A stretch of DNA of 9,132 nt from Ruminococcaceae bacterium UBA2806 (GTDB lineage Bacteria > Bacillota > Clostridia > Oscillospirales > Acutalibacteraceae), in assembly GCA_002351795.1 (NCBI GenBank), contig DEHG01000025.1, positions 1 to 9,132 on the forward strand, read 5' to 3'. A program made the translations under genes and the position numbers. The notes below the pieces were generated by a model. The model did no database searches and had not been told where the DNA came from. It saw only the letters and a list, made by a program, of their open reading frames with translations. Positions 5,618 through 9,132 of this stretch are shown in pieces; positions within the stretch are counted from its first letter, which is position 1, and each line of letters starts with the position of its first letter.

Positions 5618-6142
5618 ATGATAAGGATAATAAAAGTGACGGATAATAATATTATTGATGATGCGGTAAAGCTTCGTCTGGAAATGCTCAGAGAGGTGAA
5701 CTCTCTGCCTGACGATCATACATTCAGCGATAAGTTTATCGAGGATACAAAAAAGTATATCCTCAGCGGAGATCAGAGTTCCTTCACTGCATATGAGGAC
5801 GGGACTGCGATAGGCTGCGCTTCGATCTGCTATTATAATGTAATGCCGACCTATGTCCATCCTTCCGGAAAGCGGGCTCATATTATGAATATCTATACAA
5901 AGCCCGATTCACGCAGACAGGGACTTGCATCAACTCTGATATTCATGCTTATTGAAGAAGCAAAGGAAAAAGGCGTAACAGAAATAACTCTTGACGCAGC
6001 AGATAATGTCAGAGATCTGTATTACAAAACAGGCTTTACCAGAACAGATGAGGGCATGGTAATGGATATCAATAAAATGCTCAGACAAAACATAGAAAAT
6101 GCTGAAAGAACAGGCTGCAAGCCGCAGGTATGCGGGCATTAA
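5618..6142 (+). CDS. GNAT-family N-acetyltransferase
   Basis: Single-domain acetyl-CoA-dependent N-acetyltransferase of 174 residues; the acceptor cannot be told from sequence. Start: ATG 5618, 9 nt after AGGGG (5604-5608); the TTG at 5612 is only 3 nt from that site. Motif A holds the acetyl-CoA pyrophosphate loop, NIYTKPDSRRQGLASTL (R/Q-x-x-G-x-A form, SRRQGLA), followed by the helix IFMLIEEAKEKGV and strand EITLDAAD. Motif B is VRDLYYKTGFTRTDEGMVM, with the usual YxKxGF. The N-terminal helix R-L-R-L-E-M-L-R-E-V-like segment (about 18-29) is typical of small cytoplasmic GNATs. The last 20 residues, including two cysteines (TGCKPQVCGH), lie beyond the domain and may be a flexible tail. The gene seems to stand alone after the rubrerythrin unit. 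Confidence 0.88.
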   Translation: MIRIIKVTDNNIIDDAVKLRLEMLREVNSLPDDHTFSDKFIEDTKKYILSGDQSSFTAYEDGTAIGCASICYYNVMPTYVHPSGKRAHIMNIYTKPDSRRQGLASTLIFMLIEEAKEKGVTEITLDAADNVRDLYYKTGFTRTDEGMVMDINKMLRQNIENAERTGCKPQVCGH

Positions 6143-6209
6143 TACAGGCTTATCCTGTCAAAAAATGAATATATCCGGACTCATGCACATATGATTTAAT
6201 GTATCCGGC

Positions 6210-6247
6210 AAAAAACGGGCTGCTGCACATACAGGTGCAACAGCCCG
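6210..6247 (-). terminator. Strong intrinsic terminator, minus strand (3' of the AbrB-like gene)
   Basis: The arms 6216-6228 and 6235-6247 (CGGGCTG..TGCAC / GTGCA..CAGCCCG) pair around a 6-nt loop. On the minus strand all 13 positions pair (one U-G) and the hairpin is followed by six U (6210-6215). On the plus strand there is a C-A mismatch and no T-run follows. It therefore terminates leftward transcription, most likely from the AbrB-like gene about 180 nt upstream, and may also stop read-through from the GNAT gene less efficiently. Confidence 0.85.
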
Positions 6248-6269
6248 CTTGGGTTCAGATTTTTATAAT

Positions 6270-6309
6270 GCGGTTGATGCTATGCTGGAGATCAGCCGGT
6301 CATCACCGC
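6270..6309. repeat. Two-tier stem-loop between the GNAT and AbrB-like genes
   Basis: GCGGTTGATG (6270-6279) pairs with CATCACCGC (6301-6309) with one bulged base, and encloses GCTG/CAGC around a 5-nt loop. No T-run follows on either strand. It lies within the predicted 3' untranslated part of the minus-strand AbrB-like transcript and is GC-rich for its surroundings. The rest of 6310-6423 shows nothing I can name. Confidence 0.4.
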
Positions 6310-6423
6310 TGCTTTATTAAGATTGAATGAAATTTAATTAACGGGAATACTATATTAATACAGGAATCAAATAATCAATCATTATCAAGCTACTTTAAAA
6401 AATCGTCACAACAGCTTGCCAAC

Positions 6424-6672
6424 TTACTTACCGTTCCTAAGCTCGTCAAGGCATGACTCGCAGATATTGTTATTCTTATAGCTGATAATGTTATCCGCAG
6501 AGCCACAGAAAATACACGCCGGTCTATACTTTTTGATGATAACCGTGTCATCATCAACAAAGAATTCTACCGAGTCGACACCATTAACAATGTTGAGTGA
6601 TTTTCTGATGTCTGAAGGAAGCACCAGTCTTCCGAGCTTGTCAATTTGTCTTACACATCCGATAGCTCTCAT
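6424..6672 (-). CDS. AbrB/SpoVT-type DNA-binding regulator with C-terminal zinc knuckle
   Basis: Small swapped-hairpin transcription regulator of 82 residues. The N-terminal domain is the classic AbrB fold: M-R-A-I-G-C-V-R-Q-I-D-K-L-G-R-L-V-L-P and the helix SDIRKSLNI, then V-E-F-F-V-D-D-D-T-V-I-I-K-K-Y. It forms a looped-hinge dimer that binds DNA in the family. The C-terminal part has C53-x2-C56 and C71-x2-C74, a zinc knuckle seen in many clostridial AbrB-like proteins. Start: ATG 6672, 8 nt after GGGAGG (6681-6686). It has a near-perfect promoter and its own strong terminator, so it is monocistronic. AbrB-type proteins commonly govern the transition from growth to sporulation; the gene stands divergent from spmA-spmB, so control of that operon is possible but only inferred. 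Confidence 0.9.
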   Translation of the reverse strand: MRAIGCVRQIDKLGRLVLPSDIRKSLNIVNGVDSVEFFVDDDTVIIKKYRPACIFCGSADNIISYKNNNICESCLDELRNGK

Positions 6673-6728
6673 AGTAAAAACCTCCCTTGTTTTTTCAACA
6701 GGTACTATTATACCAATTGTTATTATTC

Positions 6729-6757
6729 ATAATACTATTAAACCCTTATTTTGTCAA
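6729..6757 (-). promoter_or_regulatory. Near-consensus promoter of the AbrB-like gene
   Basis: On the minus strand TTGACA (6752-6757, perfect) and TATTAT (6729-6734) are 17 bp apart. A second -10-like TATAAT sits at 6707-6712 without a good -35. The AT-rich flanks are the type of DNA AbrB proteins bind, so autoregulation is plausible. Confidence 0.7.
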
Positions 6758-7126
6758 TAGGGAAACATGAAATTATTATAAAATAATACAAAATTCTCCA
6801 TTTGTTATAATTATTGGCGTGGTTTTATGTGAGATTTTCTATTAAAAAACGGCTTTTTATGCGAAAAATACCATATTTTGTCGTATTATGTAAATAAAGG
6901 TAATGAGATATTATAGTACAATAAAACGTTGACTTTTCACTGTGCTTGTAATGTCATTATTGTTATAGGAAGTTATTAACAATAAACACTTTCAATAATA
7001 TGATAGTGTGGTGCAAGTATACAATAGTGCTATTTCCCAGAATTGGCATAAAATACTAAACTGTTTCGGATATAATAAATAAATATAACACATTAAAACA
7101 TTATATTGCAGGGAGCGATATATAAA
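6758..7126. other. AT-rich divergent intergenic region upstream of spmA; inverted repeat 6957-6985
   Basis: No supported gene. TTATTGTTA (6957-6965) and TAACAATAA (6977-6985) are perfect 9-bp arms around 11 nt, a possible operator or attenuating hairpin. TATAAT at 7071-7076 could be a -10 for spmA but has no good -35. AATACTA near 7051-7060, with TGCTATT about 16-17 bp upstream, vaguely resembles a forespore (sigma-F/G) promoter, but this is too weak to annotate. TGTCGTA near 6880 is one mismatch from a Spo0A box and may be chance in such AT-rich DNA. Confidence 0.4.
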
Positions 7127-7738
7127 TTGCTTGGTTATATATGGGCGTTTATGATAGTCGGCGGAGTTGTATTTTCATTCATTACGGGAAAATCTGACGG
7201 GATATCAGCATCTGTAATGCAGGGAGCTGATAAAGCCATACAGCTTATCATCTCCATAGCGGGTTCAATGTGTCTGTGGACAGGCATTATGAATATAGCT
7301 GACAGGAGCGGATTATCTGAGATAATAAGCCGTATGCTTTCCCCTGTTCTGAGAATACTTATGCCGGAGCTGAAGGAAAACAAAAAGGCATGCTCAGCAG
7401 TCTGTGCAAATGTAACGGCAAATCTGCTCGGACTTGGAAATGCAGCTACTCCTCTGGGAATAAAAGCCATGAAGGAGCTGAGAAGGCTCAATACCTCTAC
7501 CGAATGTCCTGATAATACCATGATAATGTTTGTAGTAATAAATACTGCCTCTTTGCAGCTCATCCCTACAACAGCGGCGGCATTGCGGCAGGCTGCCGGA
7601 AGCAGTGATCCGTATTCCATACTTCCGGCTGTCTGGATAAGCTCATTGATCGCTCTTGCTGCGGGAATAACAGCTGCAAAGCTTTTCGGAAAAGCATCGG
7701 AAAAGAAAAGGCATATATTAATTATGCAGCGCTCATGA
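7127..7738 (+). CDS. spmA: Spore maturation protein SpmA (nucleoside-recognition/gate domain)
   Basis: Integral membrane protein of 203 residues needed in Bacillus for spore core dehydration and heat resistance. Start: TTG 7127, giving MLGYIWAFMIVGGVVFSF, which matches the usual SpmA beginning (MLNYIW-like, from memory). GGGAG at 7111-7115 lies 11 nt upstream. The TTG at 7106 precedes that ribosome site and adds seven residues atypical of the family, so it was rejected. There are membrane segments about 4-24, 38-60 and 136-160 and a last one near 170-190. The gate-domain signature NLLGLGNAATPLGIKAM (about 105-122) and the motif MFVVINTASLQLIPTT are both present. The gene ends in TGA overlapping the ribosome site of spmB 13 nt before its start, so the two are translated as an operon. 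A sporulation-type promoter is expected but not clear. Confidence 0.93.
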   Translation: MLGYIWAFMIVGGVVFSFITGKSDGISASVMQGADKAIQLIISIAGSMCLWTGIMNIADRSGLSEIISRMLSPVLRILMPELKENKKACSAVCANVTANLLGLGNAATPLGIKAMKELRRLNTSTECPDNTMIMFVVINTASLQLIPTTAAALRQAAGSSDPYSILPAVWISSLIALAAGITAAKLFGKASEKKRHILIMQRS

Positions 7739-7751
7739 AGGAGGTCTGCGG

Positions 7752-8270
7752 ATGGAGAAGATCGGTGATATTGCCGTACCGTTTATAATATGCAGTATAA
7801 TACTGTTCGGATTATACAGGGGCGTTGATGTTTTTGAAGCATTCAAGGAAGGTGTCAAAGAGGGAGCGCTTTCATTATGGGCAGCAGCGCCCTCGCTTGC
7901 GGGGCTTGTGATCGGGGTAAGCATTCTGTCCGCATCAGGATTTTTTGATATTATCTCACAGGTATTAACTCCTGTATTCAGTCTTGCGGGAATACCGTCT
8001 GAAGTACTTCCGCTGGCACTGATAAGACCAGTTTCAGGCAGCGGCGCAAATGCCGTACTGTCATCCATACTGGGCGAATACGGCGCAGACAGTCTTATCG
8101 GCAGGACAGCGTCTGTTATGGCAGGTTCTACCGAAACGACATTTTATACCATTGCCGTTTATTACGGAGCGGTAGGGATACGCAGAACAAGGTATACAGC
8201 CGCAGCAGCACTTACGGCAGATATCTGCGGGATGATAAGCGCCTGTATTTTTACAAGGCTGTTATTATAA
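7752..8270 (+). CDS. spmB: Spore maturation protein SpmB
   Basis: Integral membrane partner of SpmA, 172 residues, also a nucleoside-recognition (gate) domain protein. Start: ATG 7752, 7 nt after a strong AAGGAGG (7738-7744) that overlaps the spmA stop codon. Family motifs: the N-terminal helix IAVPFIICSIILFGLYRGVD, then FKEGVKEGALSLWAAAPSLA, RPVSGSGANAVLSSI (gate signature), DSLIGRTASVMAGSTETTFY and IAVYYGAVGI. The last helix is TADICGMISACIF. This is the expected full length. In Bacillus spmA and spmB act together with the DacB carboxypeptidase; no dacB is present here, so the operon consists of only the two genes and ends at the terminator just after this one. Confidence 0.95.
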   Translation: MEKIGDIAVPFIICSIILFGLYRGVDVFEAFKEGVKEGALSLWAAAPSLAGLVIGVSILSASGFFDIISQVLTPVFSLAGIPSEVLPLALIRPVSGSGANAVLSSILGEYGADSLIGRTASVMAGSTETTFYTIAVYYGAVGIRRTRYTAAAALTADICGMISACIFTRLLL

Positions 8271-8271
8271 G

Positions 8272-8309
8272 AGGGACTGCAGCAATTTTCATTGCGTCAG
8301 TCCCTTTTT
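8272..8309 (+). terminator. Intrinsic terminator of the spmA-spmB operon
   Basis: AGGGACTG (8272-8279) pairs with CAGTCCCT (8298-8305). The stem continues after a small internal loop with GCAA/TTGC around a 6-nt loop and is followed by five T (8305-8309). The minus-strand side lacks a U-run, so it acts mainly for spmAB, but the hairpin lies directly beyond the stop codon of the convergent gene at 8311. Confidence 0.88.
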
Positions 8310-8310
8310 G

Positions 8311-8886
8311 TCAGTGTTTTGTGTATCTGCCTTTTCTTTTTTTAGATTTGCGTTTTTTACTGCCGAAAAGACTTATTAACAGTATTATAACAGTTGCGGC
8401 AGCCCATAATCCTATGAATACCCATTTAAGCGAGGTCATACCGGAGGCAATATCGGCTTCACCCTCACTGAACAGAGGAGTAATATTCATCAGTCGGAGA
8501 ATGAGAATATTTTCCATGATATTGAAAAATGTCGCAGCTATGGCTGAAAACAGTGCTGTACGGTAAACAAGGTACCATTTATCCTTTTTGATATAAAGAT
8601 ACAGCGGCATTGTAAACATATATATGCCGCAAAAAATGGCAAAAACAAAATCGATAAAATAATATGTATTCCAGTCATTATGAAGATCACCGGTATAATG
8701 TGAGAAAACTGTCATGACATTATCTGCGGTATATGAAAATCTCATATCAAAAATACCGAATCCATTTGTTCCTGCATTTATCGTAGGGCAGCCCATAGGC
8801 GTAAAGAACAATACCAGACCTACCATCAATGTCAGTATAAGACTTACGGGTACTATAACTCCCAATACTTTCAGGCTTTTTTTCAT
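8311..8886 (-). CDS. Four-helix integral membrane protein of unknown function
   Basis: 191 residues; I do not recognise the family. Start: ATG 8886, 6 nt after GGGAG (8893-8897). Predicted membrane helices are about 7-29 (VLGVIVPVSLILTLMVGLVL), 77-98 (YFIDFVFAIFCGIYMFTMPLYL), 110-131 (TALFSAIAATFFNIMENILI) and 155-173 (WVFIGLWAAATVIILLISL). Between helices 1 and 2 is an approximately 45-residue extracytoplasmic-looking loop rich in aromatic and polar residues. Helix 3 contains an N-I-M-E-N motif with a charged glutamate inside the membrane. The C-terminus is very basic (KKRKSKKRKGRYTKH), typical of a cytoplasmic tail. It is read alone from a near-consensus promoter, so it seems to be an independent, well expressed unit. 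Function could be signalling, transport accessory or lipid related; the sequence does not tell. Confidence 0.85.
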   Translation of the reverse strand: MKKSLKVLGVIVPVSLILTLMVGLVLFFTPMGCPTINAGTNGFGIFDMRFSYTADNVMTVFSHYTGDLHNDWNTYYFIDFVFAIFCGIYMFTMPLYLYIKKDKWYLVYRTALFSAIAATFFNIMENILILRLMNITPLFSEGEADIASGMTSLKWVFIGLWAAATVIILLISLFGSKKRKSKKRKGRYTKH

Positions 8887-8928
8887 AATAATCTCCCTTC
8901 AGATACAAATTTTATTCCTCCATTATGC

Positions 8929-8957
8929 ATTATACACTTTTTTCTTATTCTTGTCAA
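8929..8957 (-). promoter_or_regulatory. Consensus promoter of the four-helix membrane protein
   Basis: On the minus strand TTGACA (8952-8957) and TATAAT (8929-8934) are separated by 17 bp, a perfect sigma-A consensus. Immediately upstream (8958-8970) is a GC-rich segment containing the 8-bp palindrome CGGCGCCG (8959-8966), conspicuous in AT-rich DNA and possibly an operator. Confidence 0.85.
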
Positions 8958-8998
8958 CCGGCGCCGCCGGGATGTTTTTGATAAAAAGCACATTTTTA

Positions 8999-9027
8999 TT
9001 GACAATATTATAATATTATTATATAAT
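8999..9027 (+). promoter_or_regulatory. Consensus promoter of the right-edge gene
   Basis: TTGACA (8999-9004) and TATAAT (9022-9027) are 17 bp apart, a perfect sigma-A consensus, pointing right to the gene at 9079. Its -35 is 41 bp from the divergent -35 of the neighbouring leftward promoter. Confidence 0.8.
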
Positions 9028-9031
9028 ATTG
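9003..9031. repeat. Inverted repeat overlapping the right-edge promoter, candidate operator
   Basis: CAATATTATA (9003-9012) and TATAATATTG (9022-9031) are perfect 10-bp arms around 9 bp. The repeat covers the spacer and -10, exactly where a repressor would block RNA polymerase. The word ATTGAC also occurs twice (8998-9003 and 9028-9033). Confidence 0.5.
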
Positions 9032-9078
9032 ACTAAGTATATCTTTCCTATTAACAATTATAAATGGAGGTGTTTTTT

Positions 9079-9132
9079 ATGAAAGATATGCTAAAAAAGG
9101 TGTTGGCAGTATCGCTTTGTGCGGCGCTTATC
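9079..9132 (+). CDS. N-terminus of a probable exported or membrane protein (cut by window edge)
   Basis: Only the first 18 codons are present: MKDMLKKVLAVSLCAALI, a basic n-region and the start of a hydrophobic core, as in a Sec signal peptide or lipoprotein precursor. Start: ATG 9079, with GGAGGT at 9066-9071 and 7 nt between. The strong promoter upstream suggests high expression. Nothing can be said of the mature protein. Confidence 0.7.
   Translation, partial: MKDMLKKVLAVSLCAALI

Noticed and set aside
6869..6900. Short frame MRKIPYFVVLCK before spmA
   Set aside because: It has only 12 codons and no ribosome site, in AT-rich DNA where such frames arise by chance.
7135..7620. 161-codon minus-strand reading frame
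   Set aside because: It is the complementary shadow of spmA, whose motifs and operon context are clear.
7733..8068. 111-codon minus-strand reading frame
   Set aside because: It is the complementary shadow of spmB; low-complexity Ser/Pro/Ala composition and no ribosome site.

Overview
The window looks like a chromosomal segment of an anaerobic, spore-gene-carrying, starch-degrading Clostridia member, most like Ruminococcus or a close relative. That is inferred from protein character, not from a database search. The pointers are a secreted GH13 alpha-amylase with CBM26-type starch-binding modules, a reverse rubrerythrin next to a PerR-type regulator, the SpmA/SpmB pair, a clostridial AbrB-like regulator with a C-terminal zinc knuckle, and strong GGAGG ribosome sites with AT-rich intergenic DNA.

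Layout. Positions 1-2309 (minus) hold most of an extracellular alpha-amylase that runs off the left edge. Its reading frame is intact for 769 codons, but the expected beginning of the signal peptide (2310-2363) is cut by an in-frame TGA. Upstream lie a roughly 200-nt leader rich in complementary segments and a sigma-A-like promoter (2574-2603). Positions 2895-3897 (minus) are a decayed gene: zinc ribbon, TPR-like helices, one membrane helix, then (after a frameshift and a stop) one RCC1-like repeat. Positions 4048-4167 (plus) fold into a three-way-junction-like element followed by a terminator-like hairpin, a candidate small RNA. Positions 4203-5367 (plus) carry perR and a reverse rubrerythrin, an oxidative-stress unit. 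A GNAT acetyltransferase follows (5618-6142). An AbrB/SpoVT-type regulator (6424-6672, minus) stands divergent from spmA-spmB (7127-8270, plus), which end in a clear terminator (8272-8309). A four-helix membrane protein of unknown function (8311-8886, minus) and the first 18 codons of a secreted or membrane protein (9079-9132, plus) are read from divergent, near-consensus promoters.

How the genes relate. perR and the rubrerythrin form a classic peroxide-sensing and peroxide-reducing pair. spmA and spmB are a translationally close operon for spore maturation. The other genes look like independent units, most with their own recognisable promoter. Several start codons were placed at an internal ATG or TTG by ribosome-site spacing instead of at the longest reading frame (pseudogene 3897, perR 4352, rubrerythrin 4822, GNAT 5618, spmA 7127).

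The most unusual signals are: a CBM26 module apparently nested inside another CBM26 module in the amylase; the TGA in the amylase signal-peptide region; the structured amylase leader with mutually exclusive pairings; the 4048-4167 RNA candidate; and the decayed zinc-ribbon/TPR/RCC1 gene, whose N-terminus resembles bacterial TIR-domain proteins but which has no TIR domain.
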